Source: Alistipes sp. dk3624 (lineage in GTDB: Bacteria; Bacteroidota; Bacteroidia; Bacteroidales; Rikenellaceae). From it: DNA of 64,000 bases. The DNA is taken from positions 2,604,001-2,668,000 of the forward strand of contig NZ_CP045651.1 of NCBI RefSeq assembly GCF_009557455.1, given 5' to 3'. The notes under the pieces were generated by a model, which was not told the origin of the DNA, searched no databases, and was given only the letters and a program-made list of their open reading frames with translations. This document shows, piece after piece, positions 35,252-44,143 of the stretch. Each line of letters starts with the position of its first letter. Positions within the stretch are counted from its first letter, which is position 1. Made by a program: the position numbers and the translations under genes.

Positions 35252-36142
35252 TTATTTGCGGATTTCTTCGAGCCAGCGGCCGAGCGCGGCGCGCAGTTCG
35301 TCCTTGTAGCGGAACGATTCGCTCCAGCCCCAGCCGTGACCGCCGGTCGGGAAAATGTGCAGTTCGGCCGGAACGTTGCGGCTTTTCAGCGCCGTGTAGT
35401 AGCGGGTGCTGTTGCCCGGCAGGACGTTGTCGTCGTCGTCGCTGAGGGCGATGAATGCCTGCGGCGTTCGTTCCGTCACCTGTTTTTCGCAGGAATAACG
35501 GAACGTCTCCGGGGCGGAAGCGTCCGGGCCGATCAGGTTGCCGAAGGTCTCCTTGTCGATGATGTCCGGATCGTCCGAGGTGGCCGCGTAACACAGGATC
35601 GTGAAATCGGGACGGTTGTCCGCTCCGGTGAACAGCGTCGAGGCGGCTGCGGCAAGGTGTCCTCCGGCCGAGAATCCGATGATGCCGACCCGGTGCGGAT
35701 CGACGCGCCATTTCGGGGCCTGTTTGCGTACCAATTCCAGCATTTGCTGCGCGTCTTTCAGCGGGATTTCGGGGTGGCCGTTCGGCATCCGGTAACGCAG
35801 TACAATGGCCGTTACGCCCTGCGTATTAAACCATCGGGCGACCTGTAAGCCTTCGTGATCGAAGCAGATGGCTCCGTATCCTCCGCCGGGACAGATGACG
35901 ACGGCCTGGCCGGTCGCCTGCGTCGGATCGGCCGGCAGCACCAGGTAGTCGGCGTCGACCGCCCCGAAAATCACGTCGGGTAATACTTTGACGCTGTCCG
36001 CCGACAGGCCGTTGCTCTCCGGCGCGCCTTTCGGGTAGAGCGGCAACGCTTCGGGCGTTCGGTTCGGTTCGGGTGTCCGGCCCGGGCTTTCGGCGGCGGA
36101 CAACAGCAGCGGAAGGACTGCCAGCCATACCATTTTTTTCAT
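35252..36142 (-). CDS. Secreted alpha/beta hydrolase, esterase (copy 2)
   Basis: 296 residues with a signal peptide (MKKMVWLAVLPLLLSAAESP). Alpha/beta hydrolase of the carboxylesterase / acetyl xylan esterase type: oxyanion motif VICPGGGYGAI, nucleophile elbow GIIGFSAGGHLAA, acid in ALSDDDDNV, and histidine in FPTGGHGWGW. All catalytic residues are kept. It probably deacylates a plant or host glycan in the periplasm. It lies 22 bases after a close paralogue and shares its transcript. Confidence 0.85.
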   Translation of the reverse strand: MKKMVWLAVLPLLLSAAESPGRTPEPNRTPEALPLYPKGAPESNGLSADSVKVLPDVIFGAVDADYLVLPADPTQATGQAVVICPGGGYGAICFDHEGLQVARWFNTQGVTAIVLRYRMPNGHPEIPLKDAQQMLELVRKQAPKWRVDPHRVGIIGFSAGGHLAAAASTLFTGADNRPDFTILCYAATSDDPDIIDKETFGNLIGPDASAPETFRYSCEKQVTERTPQAFIALSDDDDNVLPGNSTRYYTALKSRNVPAELHIFPTGGHGWGWSESFRYKDELRAALGRWLEEIRK

Positions 36143-36164
36143 CGTAACGGGCTTTCGGCGATTC

Positions 36165-37031
36165 TTATTTGCGGATTTCTTCGAGCCAGCGGCCGAGCGA
36201 AGCGCGCAGTTCGTCGTGGTATTCGAACGAATCGCGCCAGCCCCATCCGTGTCCGCCGCTCGGATAAACGTGCAGTTCGGCCGGCACGTTGTGCTTTTTG
36301 AGCGCGGAATAGTAACCGATGCTGTTGGCGGGCGGTACGCCGTTGTCGTCGTCGCTGAGCGCGATAAATGCCCGCGGCGTTTGGTCGGTAACCTGTTTTT
36401 CGTTCGAATAGCGCTCGGCCAGCTCCGCCGGGGCGTTCGTGCCCAACAGGTTGTCCTTCGACCCCTGATGCGTGATCGAATCCATCGAGATGACCGGGTA
36501 GATCAGGATTGAGAAATCGGGCCGGTCTTCCGGGCCGGTGAAGTGGGTGGCTGCGGTCGCGGCGAGGTGCCCTCCGGCCGAAAATCCCATGATGCCGACC
36601 CGGTTCGGGTCGACGTGCCAGTCGGCGGCCTTCTGCCGCACCAGTTTCAGGGCCGTCTGCGCGTCTTTCAATGGAATTTCGGGATGCCCGTTCGGCATCC
36701 GGTAACGCAGTACGACGGCGGTTATCCCGTGCTCGTTCATCCATTCGGCCACGTCGAGTCCTTCGTGACCGTAAGCCAGCGAGATATACCCGCCTCCGGG
36801 ACAGATGACGACGGCCTGTCCGGTCGCTTGCGCCGGATCGGCCGGAAAAACGAAATAATCGGCTTCCGCGCATTTGTCGAGGTTCGTGGCGGTCAGCCGG
36901 ACGTCGGCTGCGGAGAATCCGTTGCTTTCCACGGCCCCGTCGGGGTACAGCGGCAGCGCCTGCGGTGTTTGGGCGAATCCGCCCGGAGCGCACAGCAGCG
37001 CGCCGACGGCGGTCAATAGTTGTTTTTTCAT
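36165..37031 (-). CDS. Secreted alpha/beta hydrolase, esterase (copy 1)
   Basis: 288 residues, signal peptide MKKQLLTAVGALLCAPGGFA, same architecture and catalytic set as the next gene: VVICPGGGYISLAYGHEG, GIMGFSAGGHLAATA, ALSDDDNGVPP, YPSGGHGWGW. The two share long identical stretches such as the RYRMPNGHPEIPLKDAQ segment, so they are a tandem duplicate. First gene of the pair, driven by a full promoter. Confidence 0.85.
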   Translation of the reverse strand: MKKQLLTAVGALLCAPGGFAQTPQALPLYPDGAVESNGFSAADVRLTATNLDKCAEADYFVFPADPAQATGQAVVICPGGGYISLAYGHEGLDVAEWMNEHGITAVVLRYRMPNGHPEIPLKDAQTALKLVRQKAADWHVDPNRVGIMGFSAGGHLAATAATHFTGPEDRPDFSILIYPVISMDSITHQGSKDNLLGTNAPAELAERYSNEKQVTDQTPRAFIALSDDDNGVPPANSIGYYSALKKHNVPAELHVYPSGGHGWGWRDSFEYHDELRASLGRWLEEIRK

Positions 37032-37054
37032 AGTATCTAAAAATCCGATTTTAA

Positions 37055-37085
37055 CAAAGGTAGCTAATTTGTACGGTTCGTCAAA
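37055..37085 (-). promoter_or_regulatory. Promoter of the esterase pair
   Basis: On the minus strand TTTG at 37085-37082, 19 bases, TACCTTTG at 37062-37055. Both boxes and spacing are perfect. It lies in the gap just after the TonB-dependent receptor gene, 24 bases before the esterase start codon. Confidence 0.78.
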
Positions 37086-37103
37086 GCGCTTGCGTGCGGT
37101 ACG

Positions 37104-39545
37104 TTAAAATTCGACGGTGATGCCAAGCGTCGGCAGTACGGTGCCGCCGATGTCGTGCGCGACGGTCTTCATTTTGTAGTGTCCGGGGCGCTGCGGATCG
37201 GGGACGTATTGCCCCGAAGCGTCGGTCTCGGGCATCAGGATATCCTGTCCGGCCGCTTTGAAGTTGTAGAGATTCTGAATGTCGACGTAGAATCCGAGCC
37301 GCCATTTCGCGAAGTACCATACTTTGTCCGCCCGCACGTCGAGCTGATGGAAAGCCTGCAGTCGCCGCGAATTGTACAGCGCGTAATCGTAGTAGGGCCG
37401 CTGTCGGGCGTCCCAGGCTCCGGTTTGCGACGAGAGGCCGAAATCGTAGGGCGTGAAGGGGCTGCCGCCGGTCAGATACCATTTGGCGCCGAGCGTCCAG
37501 TTGCGCCCGAACTTGTGGATCGCCGAGACGTTCAGGATGTGCCGCACGTCCCAATCGGAGGAGACGTACTCGTCCGTCGGGCGCAGGTCTGCGCCGGGAC
37601 GGTTGAATTGCGAGTGCAGGAACGTGTACGAAACGTTGACGACCGTGTTCGCGAGGTTCGTGTTGCGGTACGAGAGTTCGACCCCGTAGGCGCGTCCTTT
37701 GCCGACCGACCGCACCGGAACGTCCCCGATCGTATAGTCGGCGAAGTCGCCGGTCGATACCGGCAGCGAATCGATCAGCGATACCGGATAGTCCGAGTAG
37801 CGCTTGTAGAAGCCTTCGATCGAAATGCGCGAGTGCGCGTCGGGCGTAAAGGCGATTCCCGCGATGAAATGGTCGGAGGCGATGTATCGCAGTCCGTTCG
37901 CTTTGTTGATCAGTACGCCGGTGCTGTCCCTGTATCCCATCGACGTGTAGGGCGGTTCCTGGTAATATCGCGCGACCGAAGCGCTGAACGTCCACTGCGG
38001 CCGGAAGTTGTAAGAGAGGTTCAGCCGCGGCGAAAGTTGTCGCAGCGGGTTGTGCATTTCGGAAGAATAGGTCGTTCCGTCGGCCCGTAGCCCGAGCAGC
38101 ACTGAAAAGCGTTCCCCGAAAAATTCCCGGCTCAGCGTGGCGAACAGTTCGTAGCGTCCGAACGAGAGCCGGCTGTCGAACCGTTCCGTGCGGAGCTGGC
38201 CGCCGGTGTAAGCCGGCCGCCGGGTCGTATTGTCGTAGTGCCCGCTGCCGCCTCCGACGCCGCCCGTAAAGCGGAAGCCGCCGACCGACCGCAATTCGAT
38301 TTCGGCCCGCACCCGGTTGTCCGATTGCTCGGTATTGTAGTCGATCGTGCGCGGCAGCGACTTGTCGTTGCGTTCGTGCTTGTAGAGTTTGTTCGTAAAA
38401 GCGTTACGACTGACCACGACGCGCAGTTGCCCGGCCCGGAAACGGTGCACGTATCCCGCGCCGAACACGTAGCTTGACTGCCTGTTTTCGGGCAGGTAGC
38501 CGAGGATGTACTTTTGATCGTCGTCGGGGTCTTTCAGTCCGGTATTCAGCCGGTTGTAGTCGAACGATCCGAGTCCGATCAGGTAAAATTCGTCCGACGC
38601 GCCGAGTTTCGAGGCCAGTTTGAACTGGTAGTCGTTATAGGTCGGCAGGAAGGGCAGGCCGAGTACGCTGAACAGCATTTGCAGGTAGCTGCGACGATAG
38701 GAGGCCAGCAGCGTGGTCTTGCCGTTTCTCGAAACCGGCGTATCGAAGTTGATCCCGAAATCCGACGCTCCGAGGATCAGTTTGCCTTTGAACCGCGTCG
38801 GGTTGCCGTCGCGCATCCGCATGTCCATCACCGAACTGAGGCCGTTGCCGAACGCGGCCGGGAACGCCCCGGTGTAGAAGTTGACCGAACGCAGCAGGTC
38901 GGTGTTGACCAGCGAGGCGTTGCCGCCCGATCCGCCCTGCACGGCGAAGTGGTTCAGCACCGGGATTTCGATGCCGTCGAGGTAATATTTGTTTTCGTTG
39001 GCCCCGCCGCCGCGTACGAGCACGTCGTTGCGCTGGATGGCCGTGGCGATGACCCCGGGGGCTGATTGCACCACTTTCGAGATATCGCGGTTCGCGCCGG
39101 GCGTCATATCGATCTCTTCGGTTCCGATCCGCCGCATCGACACGGGGGATTCGGTCGTCGCCGCGAGCGGCGAAACCGCCACGACGACTTCCGACAGCGC
39201 TACTTGCATCGTGTCGAGGGCGATGTTTACCACGGCGGTGTCCGATGCCGTGACCAGGAACGATTCGGTGGTGACCGCGTGGAATCCTTCGGCGGCGACA
39301 TACAATGTGTTGTATCCCACCGGGACGCGGCGGATCAGGAACAGCCCGTTGCCGTTCGACGTTCCCGCGAGAGTGTCGCCCGCGAGCCGCACGGTGATGC
39401 CTGCGATCGGCCGGTCGTCGCCGCTGCCGGTCACGCGGCCCTTGACGGTGCCCGTTTTCGGCATCGGTTTTGTCTGGGCATAAGTTGTGGCGCATAGAAC
39501 GATCGGAAACAGCCATAAAAGGCCGTAAAGGCAAAGCTTTTTCAT
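37104..39545 (-). CDS. TonB-dependent outer-membrane receptor with carboxypeptidase-regulatory domain
   Basis: 813 residues from the ATG at 39545 (signal peptide MKKLCLYGLLWLFPIVLCAT). Order: CarboxypepD_reg-like beta sandwich (GTVKGRVTGSGDDRPIAGIT, about residues 30-110), TonB plug (PGANRDISKVVQSAPGVIA, VLVRGGGANENKYYLDGIEI), and a 22-strand barrel ending in LPTLGITVEF with the C-terminal aromatic residue. It imports an unknown ligand across the outer membrane. There is no SusD partner beside it, unlike glycan-uptake pairs. Confidence 0.93.
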   Translation of the reverse strand: MKKLCLYGLLWLFPIVLCATTYAQTKPMPKTGTVKGRVTGSGDDRPIAGITVRLAGDTLAGTSNGNGLFLIRRVPVGYNTLYVAAEGFHAVTTESFLVTASDTAVVNIALDTMQVALSEVVVAVSPLAATTESPVSMRRIGTEEIDMTPGANRDISKVVQSAPGVIATAIQRNDVLVRGGGANENKYYLDGIEIPVLNHFAVQGGSGGNASLVNTDLLRSVNFYTGAFPAAFGNGLSSVMDMRMRDGNPTRFKGKLILGASDFGINFDTPVSRNGKTTLLASYRRSYLQMLFSVLGLPFLPTYNDYQFKLASKLGASDEFYLIGLGSFDYNRLNTGLKDPDDDQKYILGYLPENRQSSYVFGAGYVHRFRAGQLRVVVSRNAFTNKLYKHERNDKSLPRTIDYNTEQSDNRVRAEIELRSVGGFRFTGGVGGGSGHYDNTTRRPAYTGGQLRTERFDSRLSFGRYELFATLSREFFGERFSVLLGLRADGTTYSSEMHNPLRQLSPRLNLSYNFRPQWTFSASVARYYQEPPYTSMGYRDSTGVLINKANGLRYIASDHFIAGIAFTPDAHSRISIEGFYKRYSDYPVSLIDSLPVSTGDFADYTIGDVPVRSVGKGRAYGVELSYRNTNLANTVVNVSYTFLHSQFNRPGADLRPTDEYVSSDWDVRHILNVSAIHKFGRNWTLGAKWYLTGGSPFTPYDFGLSSQTGAWDARQRPYYDYALYNSRRLQAFHQLDVRADKVWYFAKWRLGFYVDIQNLYNFKAAGQDILMPETDASGQYVPDPQRPGHYKMKTVAHDIGGTVLPTLGITVEF

Positions 39546-39566
39546 TGCGGCGTGCGAAGTTTCCGG

Positions 39567-39574
39567 CAAAGATA
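39567..39574 (-). promoter_or_regulatory. -7 box of the TonB-dependent receptor gene
   Basis: Minus strand TATCTTTG, perfect TAnnTTTG, 21 bases before the receptor ATG. It lies in the short divergent gap shared with the glycosylase gene at 39596. Confidence 0.55.
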
Positions 39575-39595
39575 ACGTCTAATTCCGATAAAGCG

Positions 39596-40027
39596 ATGCG
39601 ATTGTGGTCGATACATCCGAAGTATCTGGATCCGGCCGGTCTGACGGCCTGCTGGCGCGAAGGGTTGCTGGCGCGGGAGGTGCTTTGCGGCCGGACGTCC
39701 GGTTACCGGAACCATCCGCAACTGGCGCGTTTCAAGGAGGCGGAAGACCCGGTGCGGGCGATCGACCGCTATCTCGAAGCCGTCTGGGAAGAATCCGTGT
39801 GCAGGGGGTACCGGTTCGATGCGACGAAGGTCGTGCCCGGCATTGCCGTCGTCCGTCTGACGGTCTCCTGCGGACAGCTCGATTATGAATTCGAACATTT
39901 AAAAAGAAAGCTGGAACTCCGTTCCCCGAAAAACTATATGCGGCTGATTGCCGTGCGCAGCATCGAGCCGCATCCGTTGTTCCGGGTTACGACGGGGGGA
40001 GTGGCCGTTTGGGAGATCATCCGATGA
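39596..40027 (+). CDS. Pyrimidine-dimer DNA glycosylase-like protein
   Basis: 143 residues from the ATG at 39596. The opening MRLWSIHPKYLDPAGLTACW, then REGLLAREVLCG and GYRNHPQLARFK are the marks I associate with the small T4 endonuclease V-like (Pyr_excise) family. The conserved arginine and histidines (HPQL) and a Glu in the WRE segment are present. It would cut DNA at UV photoproducts. The assignment is by pattern only. The next gene overlaps its stop codon by four bases, so they are coupled. Confidence 0.65.
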   Translation: MRLWSIHPKYLDPAGLTACWREGLLAREVLCGRTSGYRNHPQLARFKEAEDPVRAIDRYLEAVWEESVCRGYRFDATKVVPGIAVVRLTVSCGQLDYEFEHLKRKLELRSPKNYMRLIAVRSIEPHPLFRVTTGGVAVWEIIR

Positions 40028-40887
40028 AAATTGCGATTTCGGGAGCAACCGGGTTTATCGGTACGCATCTGACGGCCTATCTGACGGGATTGGGGCATCG
40101 GGCCGTTCCGCTGGGACGTCCGGCTTTCCGGTCGCAGGAGTCGCTCGCGGCGGCGCTTGCCGGCTGCGGGGCCGTGGTCAATTTGGCCGGCGCGCCGATC
40201 GACCGGCGGTGGAGCGACGCCTATAAAAAGCAACTGTACGACAGCCGGATCGGGACGACCCGTAAGCTGGTGGCCGCAATCAACGAAATGAATCCCGCGC
40301 CGAAGGTTTTCGTTTCGGCGTCCGCTGTCGGTTATTACCCCGACCAGGGTTGTTACGACGAATACACGGCGGTCAAGGGAACGGGCTTCCTGTCCGACCT
40401 CTGCGAAAGCTGGGAGCGGGAAGCAAGCCGGGTGGTTCCGGGGATACGGTTGGCGGTCGCCCGTTTCGGCGTAGTGCTCGCCCCGGACGAAGGCGCTTTC
40501 GCAAAAATGGCTTTCCCGTTTCGCAAAGGGATCGCCGTCCGTATTGCGTCGGGCGCGCAGATTTTTGCATGGATCGACATCGGCGATCTGGTGCGTGCGC
40601 TGACTTTTATCCTTTCGTCGGATATGCTGGCCGGGGCGATCAACCTGACGGCTCCCGAACGGCTGACCAATGCGGCGTTCGCCCGAGCCGCCACCCGCCA
40701 TTACGCCGCCCGTCTACACGTGGCGGTTCCCGGTTGGGCGCTCCGGCTGCTTTATGGAGAGGCTTCCGGTATGCTGGTTTCGGGCCCGTGCGCGATTCCC
40801 CGGAAACTGCTGGATGCCGGATTCGTTTTCAATGCGCCGGAGATCGCCGCGTTTATGTCGAAACTCGGCAAAACGGCCGAGAAGTGA
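40024..40887 (+). CDS. TIGR01777-family NAD(P)-binding epimerase
   Basis: 287 residues from the ATG at 40024. Opens with MKIAISGATGFIGTHLTAYL (Rossmann), VVNLAGAPIDRRWSDAYKK, KVFVSASAVGYYPDQG, and a C-terminal DUF1731-type stretch (INLTAPERLTNAAF, SGPCAIPRKLLDAGFVF). These are the YfcH-like extended SDR proteins, whose substrate is unknown. ATGA overlap with the glycosylase gene. A hairpin terminator follows. Confidence 0.88.
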   Translation: MKIAISGATGFIGTHLTAYLTGLGHRAVPLGRPAFRSQESLAAALAGCGAVVNLAGAPIDRRWSDAYKKQLYDSRIGTTRKLVAAINEMNPAPKVFVSASAVGYYPDQGCYDEYTAVKGTGFLSDLCESWEREASRVVPGIRLAVARFGVVLAPDEGAFAKMAFPFRKGIAVRIASGAQIFAWIDIGDLVRALTFILSSDMLAGAINLTAPERLTNAAFARAATRHYAARLHVAVPGWALRLLYGEASGMLVSGPCAIPRKLLDAGFVFNAPEIAAFMSKLGKTAEK

Positions 40888-40923
40888 GCGTCCGTGTCGG
40901 GTCCCGTCCGGGGGGAGCGAAAG

Positions 40924-40959
40924 CAAACGGAGCATCCCTTTTTGAGGACGCTCCGTTTG
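40924..40959. terminator. Bidirectional terminator between the epimerase and histone H1-like genes
   Basis: CAAACGGAGC pairs with GCTCCGTTTG over 10 bp, enclosing a 16-base loop with a T5 run. Placed between two convergent genes. Confidence 0.65.
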
Positions 40960-40978
40960 TCGAATTTGTTGTCGAAAA

Positions 40979-41155
40979 CTATTTTTTTGCTTCTTCAACA
41001 GATACTTTACGAAAATCTTTCAGCAGTTTGGACAGTTCCAGCGCTGCTTTGCGCGCACGGGTTCCGGCTGCTTTGTTGTTTTTTTCAACCTGCAGATCTG
41101 CATTGGCCATAAAGACGTCAATTTGTTCTTTGATCTGGTTAACCAACTCTTTCAT
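40979..41155 (-). CDS. Small histone H1-like DNA-binding protein
   Basis: 58 residues: MKELVNQIKEQIDVFMANAD, then NKAAGTRARKAALELSKLLK and a lysine-ending tail. Bacteroidota carry short histone H1-like proteins of about this length and with the same core (AAGTRARKA). It is basic, helical and soluble, probably nucleoid associated. The gene is isolated: convergent with the epimerase, and about 195 AT-rich bases separate it from the next minus-strand gene. Start chosen at 41155, the only ATG that fits. Confidence 0.8.
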   Translation of the reverse strand: MKELVNQIKEQIDVFMANADLQVEKNNKAAGTRARKAALELSKLLKDFRKVSVEEAKK

Positions 41156-41311
41156 AAGCTTTTACGATTAATAGTTAGACATTCGGAAATACATGGAGGC
41201 AACCGGAATTCGACTTTTTTGAAGCAAAGCGACGACAAGGCAGTTCCCTCTGTGCTGAGTTTCCGTTTGATTTTCACCTGCAAATATAACAAATATAATG
41301 ATACTTGAAAG

Positions 41312-41344
41312 AAAAGCCCCCGCTTTTTTGAGGCGGGAGCTTTT
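41312..41344 (-). terminator. Terminator of the GH99/71-like gene
   Basis: 12-bp stem with one mismatch (GC-rich arm GCCCCCGC with GCGGGAGC and flanking A4/T4) and a loop TTTTTTGAG. On the minus strand it ends in TTTTCTTTC. It starts 7 bases past the stop codon. Confidence 0.7.
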
Positions 41345-41350
41345 TTCCGT

Positions 41351-43393
41351 CTATCTGCTCCAGATGCAGCGGTAGTTGAACCGGCGGTTCGGAGCCGTGT
41401 CCCCGTTCAGGCACAGCGAGATCGGATCGTTCAGGTCGGCCGGGTTGTCGCTCCACTTGAAATCGAACACGAAACGGTCGCCGCCGAGTCCGAGCAATTC
41501 GCGCGGAACGGAAACTTCCAGTTGGTTGCCTGCGTAGCGCATCGGCAGATCGGCCACTTCCGTCCAGTCGCCTTTGGCGCTGTCGTAACGCATCAGCGTG
41601 GTGGTCTGATCGTTTTTGATCCGCTTGTTGATCAGGTAATCGTATCCGTACCATCCCGTTGACGGATCGTTGTCCGCGTCGATCAGCAGCAACATCCAAT
41701 TGTTGTCGGTGCACGGGGTCAGCGCGTCGGCCGTTTCGGCGTAGAACGCCACCTGCTTCTTGTCGACGGCCACTTTGGCGGTGATGATGTCGTTGCGTCC
41801 CGAATTGTTGACGTAATGGATTCCCGCGTAACCTTTGGCGTCGCGGTGGAAAACGTCGCCCTTGGTATCGCGGTATTCGGTGGTAGCCCCCGCCCAGTCG
41901 TCGAACCGGCCGTCGATCTTAGTTTTTACGTAGCCGGCCAGTTCCGGGATCGGACGGATTCCTTTGTAGCGGCGGATGTTCTGCGCCATTTGCATGTAAT
42001 AGTTATCCGTGTATCCGCCTTTCATCGGCTGGATGCCCCGGTTGAATTCCATGTTGTACTGGTCGACGAAGAAGAACGGGCTGTCGCGGTTCAGCCAGAC
42101 GGTGGTCTTGCCTTTGCCCGGATGGTATTTCCCGGCGGTCCATTCGTTCCAGTCGTTGATATACAGGAATTCGGGGTTGGCCTGCAGGGCGTCCTCCCAG
42201 CGTTCCTGGAAATAGATTCCGTAGTTCACCGGGTCTTTTACGGTTTTCCCGAGCCAGGGCACATAGGCCGATTTGGGCATGTCGTGTTCGTCCAGCTCCG
42301 GCTCGCCGTACTTTTTCGACCACGATTTGCCGACTCCCATGCGTTCGCCTTCGATCATCGTGACCGGATGCTGGGCCGGCGTGACGGCGGCCTGTTCGCG
42401 TTTGCCCTTATGGGTCGAGAGCAGTTCCTCGGGTTTCATATCTTTGATCCGGGGATCGGCCATGTTGTATCCGAAGCTCCAGTTGTCCTCGGTTCCGATG
42501 AAACGCTCGTTGGCCCATTCGTAGTAGCCCCACCACATCGTGCGCAGCGTGAAGAAGTTTTTCACGTCGTCGGAATAATCCGTATAATATTTAGCGGTAT
42601 AGTACGGGTCTCCGTAATGCGGATTGTTTTTGTTGGTCACGGCGTCTTCGTCGTAGTGCAGATTCGGGTGCGGCGTATCCTGTCCGTTGGCGTCGTATTT
42701 CGGGGTGCCGTTATAGAGCAGCAGCGGTTTGCCGTCCCAGTAGAACCACAGGTCGGGGTATTGGTTTTTCTCGTAGATGCGTTCGTAGAGATCCTGCACG
42801 ACGGTGATGACCGGGCCGTTGAACGCCCAGAAACAGAATTTGGGCACTTTGTTGCCTTCGGCCTTCATCTTTTCCATCGTTTTGAAGATCACGTCCCATT
42901 CGTCCCAGTAGCGCACCGCGTTGGTGACGTCCATGATCATCACGTCCACGCCGGCGTCTGCCAGCATCGAGATGTCCTTGCGGATCACCCATTCGTCCTG
43001 GCTGAGGAAGTAACCCATTTCCGGTTCGGCGTAGTGGTACGAACCTTCCGTCCACAACGGATTGTCGGCCTGCAGGCGCGCGTTCGGATCTTTTTCGAGG
43101 ATTTTGGTCACGTCGGCCGTGTAAGGGCTTTTCAGTCCGGCCAGTCCCTGGGTATGCCAGGTGATGTAGAAGATGCCGACGATGCGGCGCTGGTCGTTTT
43201 TCACGGCTCCGACCTCTTCGTAAGAAGGCATCGTGCGTCCCACGGCGTCGGTGGCTACCCAGGTGTCGGGATAGATGTCCCGGTATCCGGCGGTGTCGGC
43301 GGCGCTTTGCTGCGCGGGATTACCCGCCGCGAGCAGCCCCGGGGCCAGCAACAATGCCGGAAGCGACAGCAATTTGTAGATGTTTTTTTTCAT
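41351..43393 (-). CDS. Secreted GH99/GH71-like protein with a C-terminal carbohydrate-binding domain
   Basis: 680 residues. Signal peptide MKKNIYKLLSLPALLLAPGL. The middle has a TIM-barrel-like succession: VGIFYITWHTQGL, VDVMIMDVTNAV, FCFWAFNGPVITVVQDLYE, DLWFYWDGKPLLLYNG and FLYINDWNEWTAGKYH. The last, with paired acidic residues, is what I expect in GH99/GH71-like endo-mannanase relatives. The last about 170 residues (DGRFDDWAGATTEYRDTKGD, AVDKKQVAFYAET) resemble a CBM9/DOMON-type sandwich. It should act in the periplasm or outside on a glycan. No transporters are adjacent. Confidence 0.6.
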   Translation of the reverse strand: MKKNIYKLLSLPALLLAPGLLAAGNPAQQSAADTAGYRDIYPDTWVATDAVGRTMPSYEEVGAVKNDQRRIVGIFYITWHTQGLAGLKSPYTADVTKILEKDPNARLQADNPLWTEGSYHYAEPEMGYFLSQDEWVIRKDISMLADAGVDVMIMDVTNAVRYWDEWDVIFKTMEKMKAEGNKVPKFCFWAFNGPVITVVQDLYERIYEKNQYPDLWFYWDGKPLLLYNGTPKYDANGQDTPHPNLHYDEDAVTNKNNPHYGDPYYTAKYYTDYSDDVKNFFTLRTMWWGYYEWANERFIGTEDNWSFGYNMADPRIKDMKPEELLSTHKGKREQAAVTPAQHPVTMIEGERMGVGKSWSKKYGEPELDEHDMPKSAYVPWLGKTVKDPVNYGIYFQERWEDALQANPEFLYINDWNEWTAGKYHPGKGKTTVWLNRDSPFFFVDQYNMEFNRGIQPMKGGYTDNYYMQMAQNIRRYKGIRPIPELAGYVKTKIDGRFDDWAGATTEYRDTKGDVFHRDAKGYAGIHYVNNSGRNDIITAKVAVDKKQVAFYAETADALTPCTDNNWMLLLIDADNDPSTGWYGYDYLINKRIKNDQTTTLMRYDSAKGDWTEVADLPMRYAGNQLEVSVPRELLGLGGDRFVFDFKWSDNPADLNDPISLCLNGDTAPNRRFNYRCIWSR

Positions 43394-43565
43394 CTTGCGG
43401 TTAAGTTATCGGTTAATAATATCAAAATAGGCAGATTCGACCTGCCGGCGTTTCCGCGCTTTAAAGATAATGATTTATTGCGAGTGCGAAAAACGGAAGA
43501 TGCAGATCGGCGTTTTTTGCGATTTCCGGGACGGATTTTTTGGGGATTCTTCAAAAAAATTCCCC

Positions 43566-43573
43566 CAAAGATA
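43566..43573 (-). promoter_or_regulatory. -7 box of the GH99/71-like gene
   Basis: Minus strand TATCTTTG, perfect TAnnTTTG, giving a leader of about 165 bases. It overlaps the right arm of a small hairpin (TTTGGGG at 43539-43545 with CCCCAAA at 43563-43569). Confidence 0.45.
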
Positions 43574-43644
43574 TCGGATTTAGAACAAGTATGTTTAAAC
43601 TTGCACAAACAAGGAAGCCGGATGTTTCATTAAATGTCGGATTT

Positions 43645-44130
43645 ATGGGAGGATTGTTTAGAGAAATCAGAAGAAAAGACCGTGTTTGGGACGACGGGCG
43701 GGCCTGGGAATTGCTGGCCCGAGGCGAATACGGTTTTCTGTCGCTGTGCGGAACGAACGGTTACGGTTACGGAATCCCGATCAGCTATGCGCTGTCGGGA
43801 AAAAGCGTCTATTTTCATTGCGCGCCCGAAGGGTACAAACTGGAGTGCGTCCGGGCGAACAATCGGGCGTGTTTCTGCGTCGTCGGGCATACCCGGATCA
43901 TTCCGGAAGGGTTCACTACCGAGTACCGGAGCGTGATGGCGTTCGGAACGGTCGCCTGCTCGCTGCCCGAATCGGAACGGCTGTCGGCCCTCGATCTGCT
44001 GGTGGATAAATACAGCGCCGATTTTAAGGATATCGCGGCTAAATATATCGCCGGATCGTTTCACCGGACCGAGATTCTGAGGCTGGATATCGAGCACCTG
44101 TCCGGAAAACATAAAGAACTGCATAAATAA
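43645..44130 (+). CDS. Nim-like FMN-binding pyridoxamine-phosphate-oxidase-fold protein
   Basis: 161 residues from the ATG at 43645 (MGGLFREIRRKDRVWDDG); open codons further upstream would add an untypical lead. The split-barrel flavin fold is seen in LLARGEYGFLSLCG, GIPISYALSGKSVYFHCAPEG and RACFCVVGHTRIIPEGFTTE, the pattern of NimA-related proteins. Some members confer 5-nitroimidazole resistance, but many relatives do not, so only the fold is claimed. A flavin reductase gene follows 13 bases after. Confidence 0.78.
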   Translation: MGGLFREIRRKDRVWDDGRAWELLARGEYGFLSLCGTNGYGYGIPISYALSGKSVYFHCAPEGYKLECVRANNRACFCVVGHTRIIPEGFTTEYRSVMAFGTVACSLPESERLSALDLLVDKYSADFKDIAAKYIAGSFHRTEILRLDIEHLSGKHKELHK

Positions 44131-44143
44131 AATCTGATCGTCT

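Noticed and set aside
41816-43633. A 605-codon plus-strand frame across the GH99/71-like gene
   Set aside because: Rich in Val, Phe, Arg and His with no motif, and opposite to a protein with signal peptide and domains.
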